From contig JALNQF010000066.1 in the NCBI GenBank assembly GCA_028456385.1, forward strand, positions 144,550 to 208,549: 64,000 bases of DNA, written 5' to 3'. Both the position numbers and the translations under genes were made by a program. Positions within the stretch are counted from its first letter, which is position 1, and every line of letters begins with the position of its first letter. Source of the DNA: Ophiosphaerella korrae (taxonomy: Eukaryota; Ascomycota; Dothideomycetes; Pleosporales; Phaeosphaeriaceae). This document shows, in pieces, positions 23,505 to 37,320 of the stretch. Below the pieces are notes generated by a model that searched no databases, was not told where the DNA came from, and saw only the letters and a list, made by a program, of their open reading frames with translations.

Positions 23505-26321
23505 CTATTTTCTCTTTTAAGTAAACTTTTATTTTCTTATTTTAAAGCTAAAGTTATTAATCTTATTTCTTTATTAATATTAAGTTCTTTATTTTCTTTT
23601 TTTATACCTACTAAATTTACTCTTTATTATTTATAGTTAGTAGATTATATACTATATAAAAGTATTAAAATATTTTATTACTCTTATTTCTAGTTTCTTA
23701 AAACTAATTCTATTTACTATATTTCTATAAATAATAGTTAAGCTTATAAACTATATATTTATATAAATATTTATAGTTTATATAGCTAACTATAAGTATA
23801 TTATAGTTACTTTTATATCTATACTAAGTAATAATATAGAAAGCTATTAACTATACTAAAGAGAAATTACTATTAGAAATTATAAAAGCTAAAGCTAAGT
23901 ATAATTAGATTCTAGGTATATAAGTAGAAAATTATATATATTTAGTATATTTTTTAAAAATAAAAATAAAAGTATATAATAATAAAAAGTTAAATATATA
24001 GTTAAAAACTATTAAAGCTACTTTATTATCTTTCTTAGTATATATTCTTAGTACCTCTTTATTTATTACTAGTAGCGTAAGTTTTCTTAGTTTACTACTA
24101 AGTAGCTTAGAAGATTTTAACTTTAGAAGTCTTTTAGTTTATTAAAGTAGTTAAGATTATCTTCTAGTTTTTATATATATTTTTATAGTTACTCTTTTTT
24201 ATTTATACCTTTTTATTTTACTAAGTAGTTATTTTTCTAATTATAAAACTAGTATTATAAAATTTCTTTTACTTTTTATTCTTTTTATTCTCTATATATA
24301 TCTACTTTATATATAAGTAGCTTTACTTTTTATAGTACTTTTTCTAGTAATACTATATAAAAAGTTAGATATATCTTTATTTTTATTAGTATTCTTAGTT
24401 TAAATATAACTAGTATAACTTATATCTTAATCTTATATAGTTTTATTTTTATATAATCTAGTTTTAAACTAAATTATTTACTTTTAATATTTCTTTATAC
24501 TAATAATATCTTTTCTTTCTTTTTAAATTAGAAACTCTTTTTATATTTTTTATTATAGTATTTTACTATTTAATTATATAAGAATTTTATATCTTATTTT
24601 AGTTAATTATATATATTTTTTTTTTCTTTTATTTTTTTTATAAAATTTTCTCTTTTTAAAGTCTAGAATTTTATATTCTTTAGTATTTAGTATATATTAG
24701 AGTTAAATCTATAGTTTATAAAAAAGCGTAATACTTTTATTACTATATTCTTTATATTATTATATACTAACTATACTATAAGTAGTAACTATACCTAATT
24801 ATTCTAATTATAGTTAAGGTAGTATCTTAAATACTGTTTTATATTCTAATTTATTTATTTTAATTATTTATCTATTTATAGATAGTATACTATTAATATT
24901 TAATATATAATTCCTAATTCTACAAATATTATTTTTTAAAGATTTAATATAAATCTTATATCTTTATCTATAATAATTTTATTTAGAATACTATATTAGC
25001 TAACTATAGTTTCTAGAACCTTATAAGTAGTAACTTCTATTTTACTTTTTTCTTTATATAGTCTAAAGTATAAGTATATTATAATCTTATCTATTATTAT
25101 TAAGATTTTATTATATTTAACTTTTAATATTAAGTCTTTTAACTTAAGTAGCTTTATAATAAAGTCTATTATAATAACTTTTTAAAGATACTTTAGTACT
25201 TTAACTAGTTATAGTATCTTATATAGTATATACCTATTATATTTATTTTAGTAATATTTTATATAATCTTATAGTACTTTTATTACTAGTTATTTTACTT
25301 TTAATATATAGTAGTCTTTAAAAAAGCTTATCTAGTATTTTTTTTATTTTTTAGTATTTATATACTAGTAGCTTATAGAATTATTATATAAATTCTTTCT
25401 AAATTCTACTTAGAATATAAGTTCTATTATAGGCTTTTACTAGTCTATTTTAGATTTCTAGCTTTTCTATTTCTTTAGAGGCTTTTATTATTTTTTCTTT
25501 AACTTATTTATTTAACTTACTACTTATTCTCTAAAGTATTAAAGTTATATTAAGTTTATTTAAAACTAAGTTTTTTTCTATATTTTTAACTAGAACTCTA
25601 CTACTATAGTAGAGTATTATAAAGAAAGGAATAGTAAAAAGAGAGTAGGTAGTTACTAGAGAAATACAAGTACTAAGAGCTTATAAGGAGGCAAACTATT
25701 AAAGAGAAAAGGTAAGAGAGAGTAGCTAATAAGCCTTTAGGTTATAGGATATAACTTATAGGAGGGTAAACAATATTTAGAGTTAGTTTAGCTAATAAAG
25801 TTTAAGATCCCTAAGACTAATAAGCCCTTAGGCCCTAAATCTATATTAAGTATATAACCCTATAATACTACTTATATTTACTTCTTTTTATAAATCTAGT
25901 CTTTTACTTAGAGTATTTATTAACTAGTTATTTTTTTCTTTTATATATATAACTTTAAAGTTAAATATTAATAAGTATTTCTACTATCTTATATAGTATT
26001 ATAATAAGTCTTTACTTATTATAAACTTTATAAAGTTTTTAAAGTTTATATAGACTTTTATTATATAATTTACTTTTTATAAATATACTCTATATTATTT
26101 AAATATATTATAGATTACTAGTATTTTTTTATTATAAATTAAGTAGTTAAGTTTTAATATCTTTAATTTTTTAGAAAAGTATTTAACTAGGTATTCTTAT
26201 TTTATATCTTAGTCCTCTTATATTAGTACTATTCTATAGACTAAATTAGATACATTTATTTTTACTATTACTAGTAAATCTAGGTTATATATTTTAATAG
26301 CTTAATTTTTTATAAACTTCT
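23505..26321 (-). pseudogene. Gypsy element 5, 3' half of pol, heavily decayed
   Basis: Minus-strand pol fragment: 3' region with the conserved segment at 23520-23620, chromodomain about 24330-24120, integrase about 25500-24450, RNase H about 26320-25880. It is recognised by alignment with 5700-3800. Base composition is more extreme than in elements 2, A and B, with CpT and CpG also largely gone, indicating extra RIP rounds or greater age. It breaks off at 26321 in the RT/RNase H junction, where LTR E begins, and is interrupted by an insertion at about 25607-25867. Confidence 0.85.
25607..25867. mobile_element. About 260-bp insertion of unknown type in element 5
   Basis: Foreign to Gypsy pol; the host sequence resumes as TATTTACTTC. 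It is purine-rich on the plus strand and keeps CA and GG words, unlike its surroundings. The right end reads CCTATAATA and the left end has TATTATA, so a short LTR or MITE are both conceivable. No clean target duplication could be set, so the ends are approximate. Confidence 0.5.
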
Positions 26322-26602
26322 TATTATAGTAGTAATAGAAGAAAACTAAATAGAACTAATTAGCTTTATAATAAAAGATAATAACGTATATAACTTATAG
26401 AAGAAAATACTTAATTAGAAAGTTAATTATAACTAAGATATATAATAACTTTATAGCTTTATTAGGCTTAGTATATAAAGTTATAAAGCTAGTAGTTAAT
26501 AAATTTATAACTTTATAAAGCTTAGTATATATAAAGCTATTAAGTTAGCTAAAATATATAAGTATATAAGTAAATAATCTAATAGTAAGCCTATATTAAG
26601 AA
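26322..26602 (+). mobile_element. LTR remnant E in plus orientation
   Basis: Opens TATTATAGTAGTAATAG, matching the reverse complement of LTR type A for about 250 bp (including a decayed form of the central TAAATTTATAA units), then stops before the expected end. It marks the right border of the Gypsy pile and truncates element 5. Confidence 0.65.
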
Positions 26603-27049
26603 ATAGAGGTACCCTATTTAGGGAATCTAGGCCTTACTTACAACTTTCGCGCTACACCTAAATAGGTAATTAACCTAGATGTTTACTATAAAACGCCCTC
26701 TCTCTATTATTATTTTCTCCCTCTCTCTTTAACTTTTTCTCTCTACTCTTACTCTTCTATCTATACCCTCTTTGTATATACTAACTACTCTTATTAGGCC
26801 TTAGTATATCCCTTATAAGGTATTTTTTAAATCTACTACTACCTATTACTATACTACCTCTTCTTATCCCTATTATTTTACTTTTATTTAGACTACACTA
26901 TCTAGCTTTTTGTGCTCTAAAGATTTTAGCTACTAAAACTAATACTTAGCTTGTATTAACAAGTATTTAGTAGCCCTTTTATTTTCTATTCTTATACTCT
27001 TATATATTCTTACTTCTCTCTATTCTTTATTATAAGCTCTCTCCCTTCT
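26603..27049 (+). promoter_or_regulatory. Promoter-like region before the 10-kb ghost frame
   Basis: A TATA-like ACTATAAAACG at about 26688 is followed by a long CT-rich tract (about 26698-26760), an arrangement typical of fungal promoters and 5' leaders. No frame is open here. Its placement just upstream of the long plus-strand frame makes a promoter likely, but function can only be inferred in RIP-mutated DNA. Confidence 0.35.
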
Positions 27050-30000
27050 CTCTTAAGATGCTTACTTGCCTTATATTAGTAGTAGCTATAGCTAAAAGGT
27101 AAAGCTTACTACCTATTATATAGCTATACTAGTATATAGTTCTATAATACCTCTTCCTCTACTCTAGACTTACTACTAGTATTTACTACGCCCTTTCTTA
27201 TTCCTATTTTAAGTAAACGAATGCGTATCTCTTACGCTATTGTCTTAGCTCTAATACGCCTATATTGCGCCTTACTCCTTTAGTTAAATACACTAGACTA
27301 ATCCTTTAGGTAGTAATATAGCTATTTACCTGCATAACGCATTAATTTAGGCTATCCTAGCGTTTATATTAGCGCTAGTAAGATACTCTACCTTATATAA
27401 AGTATATAGCGTTACTATAATATTATAATATAACTAGTAGGGAGCTAATATCTAGAAGTTAGTAGCTAATAGCTTAGAGATAGCCTTAGGCGTACTATAA
27501 GAAGTAAATAAAGCTCTAAAGTCTAATTACTAGATAGTATAAGGTGCTATTAGTAAGAATTGCGTATTTATATATTATCTAGTATAGACCTATCTTACGT
27601 AAGAAGGTAGTTAGAGATTAAAGAAGAAGCTAGTAATTAGTAGTTTTATCTAAAGTAATATAGATCCTTAGATAGCTAAAAGATATATATAACCTAGTTA
27701 TAACAACTATTTACTAGCTAATTATTATATAAGCTAGGCTAACTCTTAATATAATAAGCTTATTTATACTACTGAAGAGGGTAATACGTAGTTCTTCTTA
27801 AAGATACTAATACTACTAGGCTTTAAGTTTATTTGTCCTCTCTATAGAAAGTACCCTTATACTAGTTACTACGCCTACTACAACTATTTCTATAATAGAT
27901 ATAGTATTTCTATAGGCTATTCTTAGGTAGTAGTATTAACTATAATATATAAAGCGACACTTAGTTTAGAGAGAGCTACTTCTATTAAACTCTTTATAAT
28001 TAGAGAAGTTACTAGATTTCTACACTAAAAATAGCCTCCTCTTGTAGTACCTTATTATTAGCCCCTTCTTTTCCTATAAAAATTATTCTATACGTTCCTC
28101 GAGCGTCTAAGCCTAAGCTAAAATCTAGGGCTAAATTAATAGCTATAATAAAAATAGTAGAGTATAGCTGTTTAGGAGTTAGCTCTAAAGATAATAGAAA
28201 GTAGTTCTATATTAACAATTTCTTAATACTAGATTTAAATACATTACGCTCTTTTAATCTAAGAGTACTTACTCTACCTAAAGCTATAGACGCTTCTACT
28301 TTACTAGACTATAGTATTACCTACTTACTAACTATTACAAGCTAATAGAACTAAACTAATATATAAGCGTAGACGTAGTTAGTAGTCTTAGTACTACCTC
28401 TAAACTAGAGAAGCTAGAGTATTACTAGTCTAGTAAGGAATTACCTACTAAAAGAGAGATAGGCTGCGCTATAAGTATTGTAAAGATAAACTTAGCTCTA
28501 AATAGTTTATTTAATAGAAATAGCCTAGGTAAGTACATAAGTAGAATATAGTACTTATTTACTAATTTATAATAAAATTTCCTTTACTTATAGAAAGTAA
28601 CGTAGCTAAAGAGTATTATAATATAACGTAAGTTAAGCTTAGTAATAGAGCGCTAAGCACTAAAAGATACTATACTAAATAAGATAGTAATCTAGACGTA
28701 GCTAGTATACGTGTCCTCTCTATAGAAGGTATAAAGAGTATTTACTATAGTAAGTAGTATTCTAGTACTAGTTAAGGAGCCTATTTTAACATCTTTAGAG
28801 CTATTGCTAGTAGAGGACAAACTACGCTTTAGCGTTAACGTAATAAATAGACCGCTATTAATACGTAAACAAATACGCTATTTATCTAGTAATATAATAA
28901 TCTCCTTAGTAGAGATATTAGATATTACGTTAGAACTAGAGCTAGAAGACCCTTACTTAGTAAAGTAGTAAAGGCTACCTAAGTAATAAGTAGAGAGTCT
29001 TATACTTAACTATATACCTATACCTAGTAGCCTAGATTTCTATTCTAGAGCTAGTAATAAGCCTACTCTTAGCCTTCTTAATAGCTAAAGTAGTAGCGCT
29101 AAAAGCTTAGTCCTATCTTAAAATAGCCTTAAAGAAGAGAATAGCGATAATAGTATATATACTTAGAGAATAGTTAAGGAGCTATTCTATTCTCTAAGAT
29201 AACCTATCTCTCCTCTTAAAGAAATAGAAAGTAATTAATATACTAATCTAGATTTAGATAGGTGTATAGAGGAGAGTAACGCTAGTAATAGTAAAATTAA
29301 GAAGAGCTATAAAGATAAACTTAGCTAAGTTAACAACGCATCCTATAAAGCTTTAGTAATAACTTCTTAATAGTATAAACTAAGTAACTATCTAGTATAG
29401 AAGAAAGGATACAATCTATTATAAATTAGTCTTAGACTATAAGACTAAAGTATAGTACCTACTACAACGTTGTAACAAGTATTATTATCTTAATTATAAT
29501 ACCTATCTACATCTAGAATAGAGAGAGTTACTTAGTCTCGCTCCTTATAAAAATCCTATCTAGGAACAAAGACTAGAGATAAACTTATTATTAGTAATAG
29601 TCTTAGCGACAAGATAGCTTACTAGATAGCTAATATTAGTCTTTACCCTATACTACAAGGCTTATTAGTTGTAACAGTAATTATCTATTATAATAAGCTA
29701 AAATTACCTCTAAACTTAATAGCGCTATATCCTAGCATTCTTAGTAAGAGAGGCTAGGTTATCTAAATAACCTAGGTATCGCTAGACTTATAGTTATTAT
29801 TAGGATACTAATTTAGTAATATTATATGTAATTGTAGAAGCTCGACGCTATATAATACAGACTAGATAAGTAGTTTCTATAGTAATACTACTAGTTATAA
29901 TAGTAACTACTTAGAAGATAATAGAGATAAAGATAACAAGAATAGAGATAAAAGTATAGGCGAATATAGACCTTATACTACTAGTAGTAATCTAGGGTTT

Positions 30001-33000
30001 AGTAGAGATAATATACACTTCTACTAATAAACGCATAAACTATAAAAAGAGTTAAATAAATAGCGCTTACTCTTATATAAGGATAAGATAGCTATAGACT
30101 AAGATTAAATAGTTTCTTACTTCCTAGACTAAATAGTAGGCGTAGTAAAACTACGCTACTACACGTTGTATAAGAAGGATTCGTAGAGCTATTAGGATAT
30201 ACTTAATCTAGATATCTCTTACTACTTTCTAATAAAGATCGAAATCTCGCTTTATTAAGTTAAGGGTATTTAATAGATAGAGAAGTGCGTATAGTAAATA
30301 TACTACGCGTCTCTATAGTTATAAATAACGTAAAAGTCTAATTACTAGCTATAAGAGAGTATAGAAATCGTTAATAACTTTAATATCTATTACCTTAGTA
30401 TAATATATCTTTATTTTAAGCTAAAGCGTTCCTCTACGCTCTATACCTAATATAATATTAACGCTAACTAGTCTTAAACGTGTTACTCTCTTTATTATCC
30501 TCTTTATATATAGTACTAATTTTAACGTACGTATAGGTAGTAGAAGAGTAAAGAAAGTTTAAGAATATTATATAACTATAAAGAGGAGCACTTTAATATT
30601 AAGTAAGAGAAGATATTAGTAAGATAGTAAGCGAGCGTATTAACGTAGGAGTTAGCGAGGATAGTAAATATAACTAGATCTAGCTATAGCTAAGTTAGTC
30701 GATATAGTTACTATATATACCTTGTAGTTACAATAAGAATATTTTCTATACTAGTTTACGTATTAGCTACCTGCGTGTTATAAGGCGATAGGACTAACTA
30801 TCTAGTATCTTATCTTACTTGTTATCTCCTAGGAAATTAATAGAGTTACTATATACCTTTACTATTAGTTATAACTTTTGCAAACGCTTCTACTATAGGC
30901 TTAGTTACTAAAGAGTTAGTAGATAGTGTAACTAATAGGACTTTATAGGAAGAAGAAAGGCTTATACGTATTAAGATAGTAGGAGGTTACTATTTATATA
31001 AAAAGCTTAATTTTAAAGTAATTTTAGTTACTTTTCTATTTTATACTAATATTTAAGCTACTTTACTATTATATAAGCTATTAGCGTGTTAAACTTAGAG
31101 ATTTTTATAATTTTAAGTTTTAACTATATCTTATCTAATTTTACTATAATAGGTAATTATATAAAAGTATTAATTACTAAACAATTTTTTAATCTTAATT
31201 ACTAAGAAGTTATATATAAGAGTAGAACTTATATTAAGAAATTTTCTAGTTCTTATTTTTAAGCTTATCGCGACTACATATTCTATATAGGAAATAACCC
31301 TACTACTACTATAATAATATTAATATACGTATCTTACCCTATTACTACCTAAGTAGGTAATCTATTCTTGCTTATCTCTTTAGGTATTATCTACGAATTT
31401 ACCTACTATTTGTCTTTATTGCTTATATTTTTAAGATAGTAGAAAGGTTAGGTTTATTATAATTTTAATAGCTATAACAATTAGATTAGTACAAGCTAAA
31501 TTATATAGGTTTAAACTTACCTATTGTATTAACCTAATTAGGAGCAATAAGAGGTCTATATTTAAGGCTATAGTTAAGTTAATATAATAAGTAAAGCTAT
31601 AGTAAGTTAAAATAAACATAGTAGTACTTTTATCGCCTATTCTATATTTGTACCCTATAGAAAGTCTACTTAGAGTAAGGTAAATCTAATATTAGAATAT
31701 ATACGCTAAGAGCTATAAAGTAGGAATAAGTATTCTATTAATTAATTAGGCTTCTTTATATAACTATTTTTGTTAAGCTTTACTACTAGACTAGCTAATT
31801 ACGTTAATCTAATATAGTAACGAACGCGATATTACTAGTAAGAAGTAGCTATACTACTACTACAAGTAGTATACACCTATAAGTAGATTATTAGTACCTA
31901 CTACTACTCTAAGCTACAAAATTTACGTAGCTACTAGTAATTATTTATAAGCTTAGAGCGTTCTTTATAGCAATACTATAATAATTATTATATATAGTAT
32001 TAATAGTAATATTATATTAGTATAAGTAATATCTTAAAGTTTTAGCGCGTAAAGTCTCCTTAGTATAATATTAAGATACTTAAAAGAATATCTTTAAAGA
32101 AACTAGCTTATATTTTAGGTAACCCTACGTAACTATATAGTAGAATTACTACCCTACTAAGCTTTAAGATACTTATAGCCTATATACACTACTACCTATA
32201 GTCCTAAGTATAGTATACTTAATATATAAATTATAATACTCTTTAAGGGCTTTCTAATAGTAGTAAGATATAGTGCTGCTTCTCTAATAGTTTATTTAGG
32301 CTAGAGAATACTAGGAGGCTAGGACAAACTAAAGCTCTTACTAGCTAGAAGTTAGTATATAGACTAATTAGAAGCTAAGCTCCTATACGTAACTCTAGCT
32401 CTACTCTATATATAAAAAAGTTAAGTCTTTTTCTAGGTAAGAATTACTATAAATAGTAAATAACTTATATTAACTTACGCTAGTATATACTTATATATCC
32501 TACCTATAATACGCCCTAGAGCTCCCTTTTCTATACGTAAGCGTAGCCCTCTAGATATATAATAGTTTAGTTAGCTTAGGTTGTAGAATTAATTAATAAT
32601 TACCTATTAATAATATATACTACCCTAATATAATATTTACTAATTTGTTTCGGCTTACTATAGTTGCAAGTATAATTAGTTTCTAGTCCCTACGCTAGCT
32701 GCGTTCTTAGCGCATAGTTTATAGAACGTATAAAGAGTTATTAATATATATATTATTTACTTAAGCTATAGGCTAGCTACCTAAGATACTAAATTACATA
32801 TCCTATTATTACTCTATTTACTATTATTAACAGCCTCTACGTCTCTATTATTTTACTTAACGTAGTAGAAATCTCTATACTTTAGGTTCTTGTATATATT
32901 AGACTTAGTATAACTTATTATCTACTAATTAGTCTAGATTATAAAGACTATCTAAGACCCTACTAAGTCTAGAGAGTTGTTATTAATATCTAACTTGTGT

Positions 33001-33991
33001 AGCTACTAGTTAGTAAAGAAGAAGATAACATCACTAAGTTTAATATAAACCTAGAGGCTAGTCTTAGGTAGCTTAAGGTTACTACCTTTACTAAGAACGA
33101 GTATTATAGAATAGAAATAGCTATTGTCTCTATCGTTGTAGTAGTAACTAGTTCTACTACTAGTTAATATAGATATAGCTAATATACTCCTAATACTACC
33201 TATATAGTAACTAGAGGTGCTAGTATAGCTAGAGTCTTTATTTAACTACGCTTACTAGGTCGCGGCAAACTTATATATACTAGAAGTAGTACTAGTAATA
33301 GTAGCCTAAGCTACATCTTTATATCCCTAACGTATATAGTTATATATAGGCTCGTTAACTTTATAAAGTAGAGTAGCTAACTTCTTTAATAACTTGTTAA
33401 GTATATTAACTAGTTCTATTATAGCTAAGTTAAGCGCTAGTTTCTTTAGCTAACGTATAGTAGATATAAAAGGCGCTACTTAATACTTTATCTATACTCT
33501 AAACTAGGCTTATAAAAAGTTCTACCTATAGGCTTTTATAGTAGTAAATTTAAGTTTTAGCTAATAATATTAGTATATTAGTATAGAGGTAATAGTAGAG
33601 TATACTTTAAATATATACTAATTTTATAGACTCTACTAAGCCTAGTAAGGTCTACTCTTACTCTACTAAGACGTAGTCTATAAAGTAAATTATAGTATAG
33701 TAAAGAATATTAGCGCTATTAACGTAGTTTAGGTTTAAGATAGCTATATATATAATAGATACTATATATTAGATAGTATCTAAGTCTTACTATATTAGTG
33801 CGAGCTACTTAGACTTAGGAGCCTAAGGTTACTACCTAGGGCTATACTTAGACTAAACAAGATATAGCTATAGCTTAGTAGGGACCTTAAAAGGGAGTAA
33901 GTTATAGATAGCCTTCTACGAGGCTTTAGAACTAGCCTTAGTTTATTACTATTTCTACGTCTACGCTAGCTTCTTAGCAGCTTAATTAGAT

Positions 33992-34021
33992 ATTCTAGAG
34001 GATAATATTCTAGAGGATAAT
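33992..34021 (+). repeat. Two tandem 15-bp units in the giant frame
   Basis: ATTCTAGAGGATAAT twice in a row. The period is five codons and gives the same pentapeptide in the giant frame. Confidence 0.8.
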
Positions 34022-35050
34022 ATTATAAGAAGTTAACTACAATTAAATAAAGAAGTTTAAGAGTAAAGTAATAACTTATATACGTTTACTAGCGTGTAGG
34101 GAAGTAAATTATAGATACTTACTACAACGTAGTAGCGCGCCTAGTACTTAGTAGTAGCTATAAACAATACGCAACCTTTGTAATAGCTACGTGTAAATAG
34201 AAGAGAGTATTAACCCCTACTAGCTAGCCGTACTAAATAGCGTAGAGCGACTACTATAGCATCGCCTAGTTAGCTAACTTATACCTTACGCTAATTACTT
34301 TAACGTAAAGTTTAGGCCTTAAAGCTTTAAGTACTACTAAGCTTATATCTTTAAGTACTTACTTACTCTACTATATTTATATCTTCCTATAGCTTAGAAA
34401 GGGTAATAGTAGCGCCCTTCTTAGAACTCTAGTTAAGTCTAGCTACGCTAGCTAGGCTTAAGTTTAAGTCCTACCTATACTAAGCTCTATTTATTATTAG
34501 CGCGCCCCTTTACCCTACTACCTATTATATCTACTTTACTACTAATTACCTAAGAGCTTATCTTAATAAAAGCGCTACCTCGTATAGTAAGATAGATTCT
34601 AAGGTAACTATAGGTTTTTAGCTAGCGCCTTTACTACTAGCTCTTTTAATAAAGTAGAAGTTACTTACTATAGCTATTTAGAGCTAAAGATACGCTAAGT
34701 TACACCTTAAAGACGTTAGAAGTAGAGGCCTTACTACGCTACTTAGTTAGCTAGCTTACGCTCTAGGCTAAAGGTATTAATATAGTATAAGAGTATACTA
34801 CTATAGTCTCTATCTCTTCTAACGCTCTAACGCTAGATCTTGCTATAAGCTAAACTACGCTAGAGCTAATTATAGTTAACTACGTTGCCTAAGTAGCTAG
34901 CTTATATACTAGGCTAAAAGTATAGACGTAGAGTAGTAATATATAATCTACTTTAGTAAGTCTACGCCTAATTATATTATAGTATAGTAGTAAAGAGCTA
35001 TAGTAGTAGTAAGGTAGCTATATTATAAGAATAGCTTATAGTAGTTAATA

Positions 35051-35115
35051 AAGTAATAGAGAGTAAGATAATAGAGAGTAAAGTAATAGATAGTAACGTA
35101 ATAGAGAGTAAAGAG
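35051..35115 (+). repeat. 15-bp minisatellite, four units, in frame
   Basis: Units AAGTAATAGAGAGTA and variants at 35051, 35066, 35081 and 35096. Multiples of three bases keep the reading phase and encode (V/I)IxS repeats, which supports the frame having been translated. Confidence 0.85.
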
Positions 35116-35361
35116 TAAGTAGAGTAGAAGAAAATAAGATTAAGTTATTAACGTATATACGCGAGCGCCTATAACGCAAAGCTACGTAAGTTTAAGTAGC
35201 TAATTAGATAATTATATTAGCTAGGGCCCTAGTCGCATAATATTATAGCAACGTACTAACTTAGCTATAGGTAGCCTCCTTATACAACGCATATACATAG
35301 TTATAATTAATTAATTAGTTCTATTATTACGCTTATTAAAATATAATACTTAGCTATTATA

Positions 35362-35430
35362 AAAAAGCCTTTTTATTAACCTCTATTAAACCTATATAAG
35401 TAACACTTAAATCTAATAAAAAGGCTTTTT
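35362..35430. repeat. Perfect 17-bp inverted repeat with 35-base loop
   Basis: Arms 35362-35378 (AAAAAGCCTTTTTATTA) and 35414-35430 are exact complements. It lies inside the giant frame and may be chance in coding DNA or the edge of a small insertion. Confidence 0.6.
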
Positions 35431-37320
35431 AAAACTAGATATAATAAAATAGTAATAAAGGTTAGTACTAAGTTAGGATTCTATACTATTAACAAATATA
35501 TACAAGTCTTTTAAACAAAGAAAAACGCTTTATAGAAAGGCTTTAATAAAATATAATTAACTATTAATAACTATACCTTAGTTTTATTAGAACTAATATA
35601 AAGTATACTACGTTCTACTCTATAGACTATATAGTATTAAGAGGTAGTCTAGGCAACTAAATTTATATAGAAGTAGTATTTAATAAGTATAATTTAAGAC
35701 TTACTCTTCCCCTTTTAATTTACTAATATAGTACCTAGTATAGTTTATAGCTTAACAACCTCTACCTACTTAAAACTAATTACTATTACCTAACTAGCCT
35801 CTTTATTCTATAGTATATTACAAGGCTTCTAATAATAGATCTATTATATAGTACTCTATTTACTCTATACTTTCTATATCCTCTCTATCGCTATTTATAC
35901 TAATATTCTTAGACTAGGTTTCTTACTACTACTAACTAAGTTAAAAGGGAATACCTTAAGTAAAGGCAGAGGTAATAGCCTATAGATTAAGTATCTAGGT
36001 GTAAACTATAATTTTAGCTATAACGTCTTAATATATAAGATAAGTAAAGATATCCTAGGTACTATTAAAGAGGTAGTGCTTATTAAGAAGCTTAGTATAG
36101 TAAAGGCTTAGGATTGTATAGAAGTAACGCTAGTTTAGAGACTTAAAGGTAGTATCGACAAAGTTAGTATAGCTATCCTAGACAGTCTAAGTAAAAGTAT
36201 AGGGCTAGAATTACTATATTTTAGTAGCAAATAGAGTACTAGTAGCGTAAGAGAGTAGTATATAAGTTATATTGCACTTAGTAGTCTATATAAAGTAGTA
36301 AAGGACCTAAACTTTAGTAGAGTTTAGAAGGCGCCTAGCGTATAGGTTAATAATAGTATTAACCCTAATATATACTTTAGTTAGGTCTTTCTCTATACTA
36401 AATATAGTACTAATATTAATCGCGTTCTTAATACTAGTATAGTTAGATAGCTAAGGTAGTAGGCGAGGAATATTAAAGAAAGGATTAGTAATCTAGATAG
36501 TAAGAATCTATATAATAATAGAGTTAATAGCCTATAAAGGGCGCGCTTAAAGTTAGCTAGTTCTAGAGGATATAATACTAAAGTAAGCCTACTAGAAGTA
36601 AAGAAGAAGTAAATATAGTAATATAAGAGTATAGACTAAGAAAGTAGCTTTATATACTTTAGGGCTACCTTTACCTATATACTAGTAGTAGCTACCTATT
36701 CTTAGATAAGAGTAAAGGCACTACCTACCTTTACATAATAAGATAGCGTAAGTACGTCTCTACTACGTCTACTTTAGTAGTACTACTACTTTCTTTTACT
36801 TATCTATCTACTTTGTATACTATAGCGAGTACGTACTATAATAGCTAATCTAAGTCTCTAGCTCCTTTAACGTTCTTATATATATAGACTTAAGCTACGT
36901 AAGTATAGCTAAGTAGGAGGGTTAATAGAGTATATATAGCGCTTTTAAATTTAGGTGTACTTACTAGTAGAGAAGCTAGTTTAGTATATCTCTAATATAC
37001 TAGCTCGCGAGCCTTATAAGCTCCTACAGCTTCTAGTAAACTCTATAGTACTCTAGGTTACGCTTAAGCTAATAAGCTAGCTAGTACTAGCTTAGTAGTA
37101 GTGCTACCCTAGATAGGTCTTTAAAGTCTAATATAGCCTAAATACTACTCTATAACTATAGTACAAGTACTAGTATCTTTAAATTATTGTAGTAGCAAAT
37201 ATACTACTTTACTATAAGCTCCTAGGTAGCGCTAAGACGTTAGTTTAGCTTAGAGCGTACGCTCTTTAATTTAACGCTATAAAAGCGTCGTAGATAGTTA
37301 TATAGTATATTATAATTGCG

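Larger units (their letters stand above)
27050..37320 (+). pseudogene. Giant RIP-killed coding frame of unknown family (about 3,400 codons)
   Basis: One plus-strand frame (codon phase 0 from about 27050 to 28018, phase 1 from about 28021 to 37320) has clearly fewer stops than others where I compared them, with stop-free runs such as 29881-30000 and 28771-28968. Near 27835 it reads ICPLYRKYPYTSYYAYYNYF, which fits a CxxC-His-rich zinc site after RIP of Cys and His codons. Two 15-bp tandem repeats keep the frame: (V/I)IESK four times at 35051-35110 and YSRG-stop twice at 33992-34021. The single phase change at about 28020 may be an intron or indel. It may be one giant protein or several genes in phase. 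I do not recognise the family; helicase and polymerase motifs were not seen. Confidence 0.6.

Noticed and set aside
1..26602. LINE or Copia assignment for the reverse transcriptase copies
   Set aside because: Domain order RT, RNase H, integrase, chromodomain and the YLDD-type active site fit Ty3/Gypsy; Copia has integrase before RT, and LINEs have no LTRs or integrase.
35362..35430. Rho-independent-type terminator at the 17-bp inverted repeat
   Set aside because: A bacterial-style terminator is not expected in this fungal-type DNA, and the repeat lies inside a long coding phase.
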